Made by a program: the position numbers and the translations under genes. Of a DNA stretch of 64,000 nt, positions 34,051-45,659 are shown in pieces. Each line of letters begins with the position of its first letter. Position 1 is the first letter of the stretch. A model generated the notes under the pieces. That model was not told the DNA's origin. It did not search any database and worked only from the letters and a program-made list of their open reading frames with translations. Source of the DNA: Gnetum montanum (lineage: Eukaryota > Streptophyta > Gnetopsida > Gnetales > Gnetaceae); contig MNCI01003636.1 of NCBI GenBank assembly GCA_015680685.1, forward strand, positions 101,482-165,481, in the 5' to 3' direction.

Positions 34051-35323
34051 TGTGGGAATAAATGGTATTGTGCTAGAAACACCATTACCTCTCAAGCGTT
34101 GGGATTCAATCTTGCAGGCAACTATGTTCGTTGGGCAGAGAATATTAGTCCACCTCTCTCCATCTAACTATTTGTCCGAGCCACCTCATTAAGATGACTC
34201 ATCACAAGTTGATATACAAATGGGTCCCTACCACTCATTCCTGCATGTTTCTCTTGCCTACACAAGAGCTACTCTCAGATTTTGTGCAAGTGCTCAATAG
34301 TAAAGCAAGCCTCTAATGTTGTTTCTTGAGTAGGTAGAAGAGGTGGCAACTGCTGCTCCCCTTCTTTAAACATGGAAAGTGTCTTGTCCTTCATCATTTT
34401 AGCCCACAAGGCCACAGGAGCATGCCTAATCATGTTAATTGCATAGTAGATGATTCTTGTCATTTTCAAAGTTTTTGAATGAGGCATGAAAAAGGTAGGG
34501 TTTTTCTTCCATGTTCATTTTCTTTAAAGCACATCATGATCTCTAAATAGATTAATTGTGGAAGATTTGTTGGAAATATCCTACTTAGAGAAACACATGC
34601 TCAAGTGGAAAAAATGATCACCTTGTTGGGCCTCACCATCGGATCGAGGTGATAGGTCACTACTATCTTGAAGTATATGTGTTCTGCTAGTACGAGTGCA
34701 CTGAACTCCTTATGGTCAGCCCCTTAACACTACTGGGGCCACTCATTTTTTGCCTTAGGGTCAGCTTGCATAGACAACTCTACTAGTTGTGTCCCAACAT
34801 CAAGTAACCTAAGTGCCTGTGCGATAGCTTTAGCTAAGTAGGACACTTGAATATCCTTGATTTTCACTGTGAAGCCTACATTTCTGTTGTTCCAAAAGAG
34901 ATACATCTCTCTCATGTACCAGTCTCCACTGGAACCAATGATTAGCCACATGGGAGAGGTTTGCAATTATGTTTTCACTTCTATTAGAGCATGCTCTAAA
35001 AATGGCTTCAAGTTTAGTTCCTACAAAACTGAGTGTTGGATTTCATGGGGCCTAATGGTGTCAAGGCAGGCTTGTGTTAGTATGACTTCAAGCCTTGGTA
35101 TGGGTTCTGGTGCCTCTCCACACTACGATTGTTCTGTTGTAACTTCTTCTTTAAGAATCTATCAAACAGATTCCACTTCGGGCTCCTCTCAAAGAGGTCC
35201 CATTGCATGGGTTTCTTCTAACTGATCCTAGGCATGTTCTTGTTGGCCCCTTCCAATTCTAGGTCATTTCTCCCTTAGTTGAGAAGGTCCTTCCTCCTAT
35301 GGTCATTTTGGTCTTGGCACCAT
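34051..35323 (-). pseudogene. Third ORF of element C, proximal half
   Basis: The ATG at 35,323 opens MVPRPK, with EEGPSQL in a neighbouring frame; this compares with MAPKRP and EGPSQ in element E. The region 34,966-34,640 reads EMYLFWNNRNVGFTVKIKDI, then SYLAKAIAQALRLLDV, then EHIYFKIVVTYHLDP. It matches VKIEGVSMPYFIKV and EKKIYFKIGTYHLFP in E in the same order. Another frame at 34,275-34,487 continues it. Element B interrupts at 34,050 and the ORF resumes at 25,793. Confidence 0.6.
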
Positions 35324-35749
35324 CTATAATTACAACATGACCACGGGTTAGCAATGGTTGTGCAACATGAAACAATTAGGATACCTTATCTCCTTGGGAT
35401 AGTTACACTTGACTAAGTTGTGATTATGGCTAGTTAATCAATTTTAACCATTATTTTATATGTGTTTTAATGTTAAAAATTCATTCCAAAGGGTGTTGGA
35501 AGGGTTAACTCTAAAAAATTGATGGTTTCATATCATTGTATTCATTAACCCTTTGAGGGGAGTTAGAAAACTTTTCAAAAAATTTCATCGGAAACCTTAA
35601 GGTTGCGACCCCCATGATTAAGAGCTTACTTCTGGTAGCTGCAAGATCAAAGAATGGAGTGATTTGGACAAACAATGGGGAAGTTATGGGCTCTAAAAAT
35701 GGTAAAAATTCCCCTTGTGTTATGAAGTAAATTGTAAAAATGTCAAATT

Positions 35750-35870
35750 TCTTAGTGGTATTTATAGGATTTTTGGCATGCATCTACGAGACCTAGTCAA
35801 TGGGGTTGGCTACATCAATGGGGCCTCATCAACATAGCTATTGACCACCATTGACTAACATTGACTTTGA
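35750..35870 (-). promoter_or_regulatory. U3-like promoter ahead of the third ORF, element C
   Basis: On the - strand a TATAAATAC box (35,759-35,767) is preceded by motifs that on the + strand read GTCAATGGGG, ATCAATGGGGCCTCATCAA and GACC. The U3 regions of both LTRs of C have GTCRATGGGG and CCTCRTYRATG at the same distance from their own TATA boxes. It would drive the third ORF 430 bp downstream. Confidence 0.5.
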
Positions 35871-37308
35871 TCAAACTTCCAAAATACAAGAAGTTTTTGA
35901 GTGAAATTAGGGTCAAATGAAAGCCCAAAAGGCCACGAACATGATGAGAATAGTAGAAGGGGGTCATGAAGCTCAACAAATTTGGAAAATTGAGAAAATT
36001 GGTTTAGAGAATGAATTTAATGAGAGTTCAAGGAGCACAGAGTAGATTGCACAATGGAATATGCAAAAGATAGGATTGTAGCAATGTCTAAGGTAAGGTA
36101 CTTAACTAACCAAGCCAAGAGATATGCAAGTGGATCCTCCCCATAGTAGGCACATGCCATTTTTGCCCTTGCATAACCTCAACTAAGGAGTCCGTGGGCC
36201 CCATAGTCAATTAATGATCATGAAAAGTTAAGGACCAACCAAAACAAACCTACCCAAGAATTCCAACACATCAAACTAAGACATTGAGCATAACATAGAG
36301 ACCAACAGTGAGGTGAGTTATGGTAGCATAGATGGATGACTGAGAAGGTGGAATGGAATCTTGAATTAAGGACATAAGAAGTCCCTTGTAGAATTTTTGT
36401 TGAAAAATGACCTAAGAAGATCCATCATTAGTTGAGACCAAAACCAACCTCTTTCAATGACTTCGCATCGCCACTTCAAGACCAATCCATCCCCTCAAGA
36501 CACAAGAGTGCATCCACAAAACAACCACCATTCCATAAATAGAAGAAAAGAGAGATAGAACGTGAGAGAAAGGGCCTTAGTTATAAGGGACCTTTAGGCA
36601 TGGGTAACATGTCTTTCTAGTCCCATAACCAATGCTTGTAGCCCATTTATTTGCCTAAGGGATGTGCTTTGAATTTCCATCATATTTTTTTATATTATTT
36701 TTTCTTCCTTTTTGAATGAGAACCACACCATGCAAAGACTTTATTTAACTTCCTATTATTGGACAACATGGAACGATAAGAAGCTCATGAAAACACTCAA
36801 GCACCCAAGTAAGTAGAAGAGTACAAAGTGTATTGAGTCCCCTTGAAGTCATACCTTGTACAAATCTTTTGAATCCTTTCCAATTCCAGAAACTACCAAG
36901 GTCATCAATTAATTAAAAGTTTCTTTAATGAAAGGGACCTCAAACTTTCAAAACAAGGAAAACCATAGAGTTTGTGGATGGGTGGATGATGTTGATTCAT
37001 TGCATGTTCCATAAAAAATAAACCATGTCATAATCATCAAACATCAGAATTCAAAAATAAAGATCAAACATTGACAATGACAACATTAAGCACAAACCAT
37101 CATTGGTAATAGTAGTAATGGCATTGTGTCTTGTGGTAATAAAGCACTTTTATTAACAAGGAATAATAAAAAGTCACACTCAAACAAAACAAGGTAAAAT
37201 ATACAAGAAATTGTAAAAATATCCAAGAAAGAATCAAACGTATTAACGATGGTGTAAAACAAAAAGTAGAAAAACTGAGGAGCCATGTGTCACGTTAGCA
37301 TGGATGGC
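35871..37308 (-). other. Non-coding region of element C between pol and third ORF
   Basis: Aligns block by block with 29,674-30,892 of element B. No coding sequence supported. Confidence 0.55.
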
Positions 37309-37325
37309 CATCTCCCCCACAACTG
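37309..37325 (-). promoter_or_regulatory. Internal polypurine-tract-like site, element C
   Basis: The - strand reads GTTGTGGGGGAGATGG. The terminal tract of the same element is GTTGTGGGGGTA, sharing GTTGTG where A and B have GTCATG. Confidence 0.5.
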
Positions 37326-37619
37326 AGTTGGGAGGAGGAGATCCAAAAAATTGAACGTGGTTGTCCATCCATTAACGTAGTTGTTTCATTAGCTTGCTTA
37401 GGTTCATGGAAAAGCCTTACTTGTTGGATGTTGATCAACTACTTTTTATTTGGAATCTCAAGTTTGTAGATAAACATGATCCCAGAGAAAAAGGTTTGAC
37501 CGATTATATAAGGTCCCTCCTACAACATTTAGAATTTGGGTTTCTAAGGTACGTGTGTGAGATTCTAATAAAGAACCTTATCTCTTGGTTGGAATTTTTC
37601 TTTCCGTATTCTTAGGTCA

Positions 37620-38510
37620 TGTCATTACTTGTTAAATGCCTTCTACACTTCATTCAAAGACAGGGCCATTAATCAATTCTCATATAGTAAATTGAGGTTG
37701 ATCAATCTTTCTTTTTGTGCTAGAATTAGGTCAAGATTCAATTCATAGGCTATTGAGAGTGTGTGAAGCTCAAAGTAAATTGAGAGCATTGAAAGTTTTC
37801 CATACACTAGCTTGTAGGATGAGTAGCCAATAGGGAGTTTCCATGTTGAGCGATAGGCCCATAGGGCATCATTAAGTTTTGTGCTCTAGTCACTCCTATA
37901 TTTGCTTATGGTCCTTGTTAGAATCTTTCTAATCTCCCTATTAGTTACCTATGCTTGACTATTGGCTCGGGGATGATACGATGTTGTTAATTTATATTCA
38001 ACCCCCAAGCATTACATCAACTTTTGAAAAGTGGCACCTATAAAATGAGTTCCATTATCAGAAATCAATGCACGTGGCACCCCAAACCTATTTACAACAT
38101 TTTGTTATACAAATTAAGAAATAGTAGATGATGTACAATCAATGACAGCTGCTGCTTCTGCCCATTTGCTATAATAGTTTATTGCTATAATGATGTATGC
38201 TTTCCCATTGGACATTGGTGTGATGGGACCCATGAAGTCTATGTCCCATATGTCAAAGGGTTCTAATGGCTAAATCCACTATTGAGAATCCTCCATTCGT
38301 GTGGTCATCCCACCATTTCTTTGACAATGTTCACAAGATCTAACAAATTGATGGACATCCCTGAAGATTGTCGGCCAATAGTATCTTACTATCAAGATTT
38401 TTATGGTCGTGCATCTCCCTACATAGTGGCCTCCACAAGGGCCTTTTTGAGCATCATGGAGAAAGCATAATTAGTCTATATCAAGGACACACCAATGAAC
38501 CAGGCCATTG
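37620..38510 (-). pseudogene. Integrase of element C, broken
   Basis: Right to left: a zinc-binding end (CEHCQRNGGMTTR near 38,290-38,340); the first catalytic Asp block IDFMGPITPMS (about 38,215-38,250) followed by YIIIAINYYSKWAEAAA; the second Asp block PRALISDNGTHFIG (about 38,040-38,080); then a region ending WSTKLNDALWAYRS (about 37,850). The C-terminal part continues to about 37,620 with stops. Element C is the only one in the window that keeps integrase. Confidence 0.85.
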
Positions 38511-38569
38511 GCACACACCTTGTAAAGGTGTTCATTGATTTCCATGAAGTACTTTACTTAATGAAGAAA

Positions 38570-39110
38570 CTATGATTTCTTTCTAAAGTCTAGATCTTGT
38601 GGCATCTCTTTAGTGAAAAGGTAAGTAAGGATGCCATCATACCATTTTGGGTCAGGGGACACTTGGTCATTTATTACTCTTATAAAGAGGAGTTCATTTA
38701 GAAATTGATCAAAGAGTGAACTCTCCTCTTTATTATCCCCTCTTAACCAAGAGAGGTGGTCAACAACCACATTCTCAGTTCCTTTCCAATCTACCATTGT
38801 GAGATCAAATTCCTACAAGATCACAAGCCCCTGTATGATATGGGGGCTCACCATTGGCTTGTTCATTAGGAAGTAGATGGCATTGTGATCTATGTGCACA
38901 AACACCTTATAGCTAAGCACATAGTGTCTAAACTTTTTGAGGGCATACACTGCTATCATTAATTCTTTTTTAGTTGTGGTATAATTCAATTGTGCACCCA
39001 CAATGCTTCGACTCGTGCAATGGATGTAATATGGACATTTCTTATCGTCCAACTGTGTAAGCATGAATCCCAAGGCATAATTAGATGCATCCATCATTAT
39101 GTGGAATGGT
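38570..39110 (-). pseudogene. RNase H of element C
   Basis: MMDASNYALGFMLTQLDDKK and TTTKKELMIAVYALKKFRHY, then VHIDHNAIYFLMNK (38,813-39,097), are the standard Ty3 RNase H blocks. After a frame break, MVDWKGTENVVVDHLSWLRG (38,720-38,797) is the domain end, followed by the link to integrase. Confidence 0.88.
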
Positions 39111-39359
39111 CTAGACCAATCTAATGCCCATAGAATTGGAGTTTCTATGAGTTTTTCTTTTAATTTTTCGAATGCATGTTCACATTCCTTGGTCTAGATG
39201 AATGGAGCATCTTTCTTCGTAAGCTCGACCAACGACTTTGCGATCTTAGAGAAATTCTCTATGAATTGCTAGTAGTAGCCAATATGTCCAAGGAATGATC
39301 AAACATCTTTAACTGTCTCTGGTTGACTTGTGATTCCCTAGATGATCCTTATTTTTCTA

Positions 39360-39990
39360 AGTCTACCTCAATCCCTTCCTGAGTAATTTTGTGCCCCAGT
39401 ACTATGCCTTCTTGAACCATTAAATGGTTTTTCCTTCCAATTGATCCTAAGGTTTATTTCAACACATCTTTTCAAAACTTGCTCAAGGCAATCCACGGAT
39501 TGCTCAAATATAGCCCCATAGGTAGAGAAGTCATCCATAAAGATGTCTACCTCACTACCAATCTGCTGTTGAAAAATACTAAGCAATAGGCATTGAAATG
39601 TTGGAAGGGCATTACATAGACCAAATAGTATTTTACAATATGCAAAAATCCCCTAGGGACTCGTGAATGTTTTCTTGGGCTAATCTTCTAGTGCAATTTG
39701 GATTTGGTTATAGCCACTATAACCATCCAAGAAGCTATAATAACAATGCCCAGAGATAGTGTCCAACACTTGATCCACAAATGGCAATGGAAAATGATAT
39801 TTAAATGTTGCTATGTTTAATAGCCTAAAGTCAATATAGACCCACCACTTTCCACCTTGCTTTAGCACAATTACGACTGGGCTCATCCACTTACTATTTG
39901 TGATGGGATAGATGCACCTCACCTTGAGGAGCTGTTCTATTTTCCTCTTGATGATCTGGTTCAACTTGGGGTTTAACCACCTCTACGACT
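39360..39990 (-). pseudogene. Reverse transcriptase of element C
   Basis: The N-terminal blocks at 39,680-39,964 include SPVVIVLKQGGKWWVYIDFR and SFLDGYSGYNQIQIA (catalytic Asp in FLDGYSGY). The active-site block FMDDFSTYG follows in another frame (39,368-39,586); FMDDFS(V/T)YG is typical of the Athila/Tat group. Both frames are broken by stops, so it is inactive. Confidence 0.9.
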
Positions 39991-40453
39991 ACCTTCTTGG
40001 CTTCATGGCTAGGTCAATGTAGATACAATACTAGCATATCCTTGGATTAATTCTTGTTAGTTTGGGATATGACCAAGCAAAGACTGTTAGCCACTTGTTG
40101 ATGACATGCAATAGCTTGTCTTCTTGTTCGAGAGCAAGATTTGCATTGATTATAACTAACTTACCATTATTTAAAAATGCATACTCCATGTCAATTAGTA
40201 GAATTTTTAACTCTAGGGGCTCCTGTTTAAAATTTTTAGGGATTTTCAACTCTCCCTAACAGGTATCATCATCAAAGAGTTGGTGATGAACTTGGTCAAG
40301 TTCATCCATGCCTTTAACATAAACACATGTCAAGCTCTTAGTTATTTCCATGCATAATGTGCTACTGTCAAAGTCAACTATTAGCCATTAGGTGCCCTCC
40401 TATTTTGTGGCTATTGCATACAGGCACCTTTGAATATCTATTTTATGTGCAAA

Positions 40454-40960
40454 CTAATTGCATGCTTGAATGAATGTACTCTTGATAGACCAGATCTTTT
40501 GCACACAATTGCACCCATTATCGATGTACACGATGCATGAAACACACTTCTTCTCTAGCCTTCCAAATTCATTCTCCTTTGAGCTTTCCAAGGAGAGGTC
40601 CCTTATGCCCATTCGTGCATCTATTGTGCTTAACCATGCCCTTCCCATAATGATGGGGAAGTCACCTTTGTAATTTTCCACCTTGATCACTAGAAAATCA
40701 ATAGGATAGGACCACCCATAAATTGTGGTCACAATGTCCTCCACTAATCCCAAAGGAATAGTGATTGATTGGTCTACCAATTCTAAATGAATGTTGCTCT
40801 TCTTGAGAGGTGGTAGGTTCCAAGCTTTGTACATGTCATGGAAGATGAGATTGACTCTGGAACAAAAATCAAGAAGGGCCATGCATGACTCGTGTCCAAA
40901 AATTTGTAAGTAAATGAGAGGACTTCCTGGGCTGGATCTTTTCATGGAAAGATTGCCAAC
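40454..40960 (-). pseudogene. Retropepsin-like protease of element C
   Basis: One open frame of 163 codons. The active-site block reads ALLDFCSRVNLI where DSGS is expected, so the Asp is kept but the turn is altered. GLVEDIVTTIYGWSYPIDFL and FPIIMGRAWLST match element A. Confidence 0.8.
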
Positions 40961-41199
40961 CTTGATCTAATTAGAAACAACATGAGTTAACATCACAATG
41001 TAGATTCGAGGTGGCATTTGGTTTGAAGGGCACTCGAATGTATTTGATGTAGAGGATGAGGGTGTTGGAGATATAGGGCAACCAGCTGCATTAGGTTGTG
41101 AGGGTTTGGGTGGACTATTGGATCAGAAAAAAGATCATTTCTTGAATTGATTATCCAAACCACTTGGCTGGAAAGCTAGTTGTGAATGTATAGCCCTCA

Positions 41200-42958
41200 T
41201 AGCATTTCGTTGTTACGACTATGGAGGAATTTCATCTTGCATGGATGAAGCAAGAGGTAATTGGATCAAGGGTAGAGGAATGTGTGCAAACGGATGTAGA
41301 GGATGGTATGGATATGGGTTTTCCTCTTGAGTAAATGGTGAATGAGTTCGATGGTACTCTGGAGGGTAATAGTGATGCTGGAATGAGGTGTGGCTTGTAG
41401 AGCTTTGTGCAGAGATGAGCTGCTAAACATCGTACTAGTATGGATGAGCAAGGTTTTCCTATTCACCACTTCATCAAGTGGTGACTTCTCCTTATCACAA
41501 AATTGGACCTTCCTTTTCCTTATGGAAGGATCCCTATTATATTTTTCTACACTTTCCTTTTTTCGCAACTCACCTTATTCTTTTGCTACCTGCTCTATGA
41601 GCCTTTGTATTTGATGAGCTCTTAGTTCAGATAGTCTCCCTTAGGCATAGATCCCAAGAGTTCTTCTGGTTTCTGCTCTGAGCCCATCTATGATATGGCA
41701 GAGTTGTTTCCTCTAAGAATAACCATGACCAAGGCATTAGTGTAAAAGAGAATAATATCTACCCATGACAGCATCCAAGGGTTCATGTGTTCCCTATTTC
41801 CAACCTTGGATTTTCCTTCTCAGATTAGACACTCTAGAGTATGTCTGGTATTTATCATTAAATAGCTTAAGCATTATACTCCATTAACAAATAAATTCCG
41901 ACTCCAAGGACCAGTACCAACTTTCAGCTTCCTTGATGAGTGTCATGGGGAATAGCTTGAGTTTTTGCCAATCCTTTTTAATGTTTTGTAAGGCGTAGGC
42001 ATCATGAAAGGCTTGTAGATAATTTTGTGGATCAAAGTTATATCCCCCCTCAAATCTTGGGATATTGTTCATATCTAAGTGCTTGATCTGACTGTCTTGC
42101 ACATGCCTAGTTGGAATCTTAACTACCTCTACGATGTTAAGCATGCTTTGAGTTGCTAACAAAGATTCGTCATCATCATTGTGTCAATCAAACCGATGAT
42201 GGTTCTACCACTCCTTCATTCTTGGCAGGCTCTATGATCATTATTGTCCCAATAATCACCTTCATCACGATTATTTCTTTGGTGGCTTCTTTCAGAACTA
42301 GAAGATGAAGAGGAATGTTAGGAATTAGATGAAGAGGATGAAGAGGAAGGTGGACCACCACCACCACTGCGGTGTCCCCAATCACCTTGTCACTTTTTAC
42401 AACCACCATCCTTAGATTCCATACCATTGCAATATTTGCCCAAGTCCCGGCCTTGATTATCACTTTTTCCTGAATCTGGTTTGTTAATAGTGGACTACAG
42501 GTTCAAAGTCACACCCTCATCACCATTAACCAGGGGTAGAGAATCTTCATGTTGAGAACTCCTAGAGGGAGGATCCTCATTGTCATCTTGGTTTAGCAAA
42601 AACAAGGGATTAGTGAAGTGTTTCTCCTTTGTAAACTCATGGTGCTTCTCCTAGTGTCGATCTCTCCGACGTCATGTTTCAAAGGGATAGTAGTCTTGAT
42701 AGTTATAGTCATGCAAGCATACTCTTCTTGAAGATCATAAATGCCTATCTTCTTGAGAATCCAAAGCAGCATCATGGACACAGATCGATCAAGGAGCATT
42801 ATGATGTTGCCCTCCATACCATGCCATCACAGTCGCTCATCTGAATGTAGGATGAAGGTGAAGTCAGGTACATACTCATCGGGATGAGTATATACCACTT
42901 TGCACTCTTGTGAGACCAACAATTTGACATCCTCACACCTATGAGAAGAAGAAGACAT
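41200..42958 (-). pseudogene. gag of element C, broken
   Basis: The start at 42,958 is followed by a short Ser run and VVYTHPDEYVPDF, as in element A. Capsid sequence is at 41,884-42,162 (HLDMNNIPRFEGGYNFDPQN, LKLFPMTLIKEAESWYW) and on to about 41,650. A Pro/His/Tyr-rich tail lies near 41,200-41,400. Frameshifts occur between the blocks. Confidence 0.8.
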
Positions 42959-43091
42959 TTTTCAAAACAAATAAAATTATCAATGTGCGTAGTAGTTATA
43001 TGGCTTGTGAGAGTGATGTTGACCTTGAGTTCGTCCAACGATATTAATAATGTTCACTAATCCTAGATAGCACATGTTTCAACAAATAGAG

Positions 43092-43110
43092 TCCCCTAGC
43101 AACAGTACCA
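43092..43110 (-). promoter_or_regulatory. Primer binding site of element C, decayed
   Basis: The + strand reads TCCCCTAGCAACAGTACCA, a version of the tRNA-Asp end with one extra base and CpG-type changes. It lies next to the LTR. Confidence 0.75.
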
Positions 43111-43111
43111 A

Positions 43112-43998
43112 TGATGAGCGATGAGGTATCCCTATGCCCAACCATATGAATCACAAAGCGTTTATGCAAAATCCGATCAAATTCCATGGACTCTCTAGTT
43201 TTCAGTACACTAGTCTTCTAGGAAGTGAACCCTATCCTAAGGTCATTCATTGTTTTCCCAATTACGCTTGTGAAGTACAAAGCTATGGTTAAGTGTAATC
43301 AAGGCATATGATTTTTATTATTTTATGTTTTATGTTCTTTGGTGCTTGAAGGAAGAGATAAAGTAATTTGATGGCTAATTTAATTTAACTAACTAACTAG
43401 TCTCCAACTAGTCCTAACATAAGCATCCAATCCCACTTCTCGTACATGTCCTAAACCCACGTATCCACTACCGGGTTACCAAGTGCTACGCTACTGGGCG
43501 TACCAAGCAATAACGTTGCTGGGATTACCAAGCTAAAACGTGTTACACTCAAAGCGATCGTACTTATGTATTTAATCTATCAAGCTTATCTCTCTTAATT
43601 ACTTAATTATCTTAATTACTGGAAAACATGAAATAAATAACTGAAAGCATTAAATGCATAAATAAAACATCTTAAAGTATCCAGAATGCTACAAGGTTTA
43701 CCAAGAAGCTCATCTTTATTACCGCACAAACTATTGTGCTCAAGTACAACAATGCTCAAATAAAGATTCGTACACTCAATGACTCTTTTTGCGAGCACTT
43801 CGGAAAATATTCTAACTTTTGAATGTAAAAACTGCAAGAGTTCAACTACTACTATGACTTGAATACCATAAATGTGACTAGTGAACACATATTTATAAGC
43901 AAGAACAAACCCTGTGTCGATGGGGCCACATCAACAAGGCTCAATCGACAAGGCCTAGTCGATGGTGCCTCATCAATGCAACCAACTGTGACCTATCA
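43112..43998 (-). repeat. 5' LTR of element C
   Basis: About 887 bp, from TGATGAG (left) to ACCTATCA (right). Its U3 (43,905-43,998) has repeated ATCAA/TCGA-GGC motifs next to a TATTTATAAG box. It is the same subfamily as 23,096-24,007. Confidence 0.88.
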
Positions 43999-44003
43999 CA
44001 TGG
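43999..44003. repeat. Target-site duplication of element C, right copy
   Basis: CATGG, identical to 23,091-23,095. Confidence 0.88.
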
Positions 44004-44260
44004 GATACACATGGCTTGATTACCATGGTAGATACATGGGATATTAGATTGGCTAACCTCTTCCTCACATGAAATGAAACTCAATATTCAAAATGTACCA
44101 CAACAACAGTGTAACTTTAAACTTCCAATGATAAAATGCAAATATTTGTGGCATCTTTAAGCTAGATAAGCTATCTATTCTCTCTCCAATCCTTGATAAA
44201 TGATAATGAATTTAGGATAATTTGAAACATATTACCAAAAGAAAAAAAATCACAAACTAT
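44004..44260. other. Right flank of element C
   Basis: AT-rich, no gene. The part 44,165-44,230 (CTCTCTCCAATCC, then AATGATAATGAAT and AATTTGAAAC) recurs at 47,830-47,905, so it is a small dispersed repeat. Confidence 0.5.
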
Positions 44261-44734
44261 GGATAACACAAGGTTTTATTGTTTTTGTGCTGACCTAAAT
44301 CGTTGGTGTGAGGCTGGAAGGGAAACAGACACCAAAAGATCATCAGGCAGCCACAGCTGACCCTGCCTTCGCCCGAGGGCAAGCTGGAAAAGTAAACGAA
44401 GGCAAAGTGCCTTGGATGGTCTGCACGCAAATCAACCAAGGACTTCCCCGAGCATAAGCTACGGCTAGCGCTGGGGTTATCGTAAACGACGTCTTAAAAC
44501 GTGTAAATGCGCGTAAAATGTAAACATGAGCCGTCATACATAAGAATGTAAATGTAAACGTAAGGTGTAAAAAAAACGTAAACTATAAACTAAACGTAAA
44601 CATAACGTAAAACAGAAAACGGAAATAATGTTTGGTTGGCAAAATGAAAATGATGTATTGCTTAGAAAAGATATGCATCGGTCAAAGCGTAGCTGCGTGT
44701 AGATGGCAGGTCGAACGCTTAGCCCCGGGGTGAT

Positions 44735-45019
44735 NNNNNNNNNNNNNNNNNNNNNNNNNNNNNNNNNNNNNNNNNNNNNNNNNNNNNNNNNNNNNNNNNN
44801 NNNNNNNNNNNNNNNNNNNNNNNNNNNNNNNNNNNNNNNNNNNNNNNNNNNNNNNNNNNNNNNNNNNNNNNNNNNNNNNNNNNNNNNNNNNNNNNNNNNN
44901 NNNNNNNNNNNNNNNNNNNNNNNNNNNNNNNNNNNNNNNNNNNNNNNNNNNNNNNNNNNNNNNNNNNNNNNNNNNNNNNNNNNNNNNNNNNNNNNNNNNN
45001 NNNNNNNNNNNNNNNNNNN
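44735..45019. other. Assembly gap (285 N)
   Basis: Unresolved bases between two repetitive segments, probably a collapsed tandem array. Confidence 0.99.
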
Positions 45020-45062
45020 AAAAAATTCGACCCGTCTTGCTTGAAACTTCTTTGTCCCTAAG

Positions 45063-45205
45063 TTTTCTAGAATTTTCTAGAAGTTGAGAATTTTTTGGAA
45101 TTTTCTGAGAGTTGCTGACGCTAAGAATTTTCTGGAATTTTCTGATGCTGAGAATTTTCTAGAATTTTCTGAAATTTTCTGATGCTGAGAATTTTCTGAA
45201 AGTTG
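45063..45205. repeat. Tandem repeats based on GAGAATTTTCTGGAATTTTC
   Basis: About five imperfect units of roughly 27-30 bp, each ending near TGATGCT or TGACGCT. Confidence 0.75.
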
Positions 45206-45659
45206 GTCACGCTGGACTCACGCTACCAATGTGACTTGGGCGTCAGTGACAAAAACGAGCGTTTTTGGAGCTGAAATCTGAAGTTTTGAAGGTTGAAACT
45301 TGGAGAAATCATTAATGGACCTTGAGGGTGACTTGTCCCTTCAAAATTAGACCATTTTGATGTTGTTTTGATGTTGTTTTGAGCTTGTTTTGAAGCTCTG
45401 AAAATTGGTCACGCTAGACTCATGTTGCAGCCTGACACTTTCAGATTTGGACTGTTTTGACTTGATTTTGAAGCTGTTGGAGCTGCTCACGCTGAGGCCA
45501 AGCTAGCTTAACAGTGTGATCAAGCTGGCTTGAGCAACCTAGACTTGAGTTTCATGCCTTAGTCAAATTTTGCCTCTCGAATGCTTGAAAGGGCTTGAGT
45601 TGTTCTTGTTTCAAAGTGTTAGGCCAAAATTAATGGTGTTTCAGTTTTGTCACTTACCT

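Larger units (their letters stand above)
23096..43998 (-). mobile_element. Element C: near full-length Athila-like element, split by element B
   Basis: Right to left: 5' LTR (43,112-43,998), primer site, gag, protease, RT, RNase H, integrase, internal polypurine-like site, third ORF, polypurine tract, 3' LTR (23,096-24,007). Element B sits in the third ORF. Both halves of that ORF align with successive parts of the third ORF of element E, so they belong together. The two LTRs are of the same subfamily and the 5-bp CATGG is perfect. Without B, C is about 12.6 kb. All coding parts are broken. Confidence 0.9.

Noticed and set aside
34857-35225. 122-codon + strand ORF
   Set aside because: Antisense to the third ORF of element C, whose - strand reading matches element E.
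44703-45044. 113-codon ORF on the + strand
   Set aside because: It runs through 285 Ns; only its ends are real sequence.
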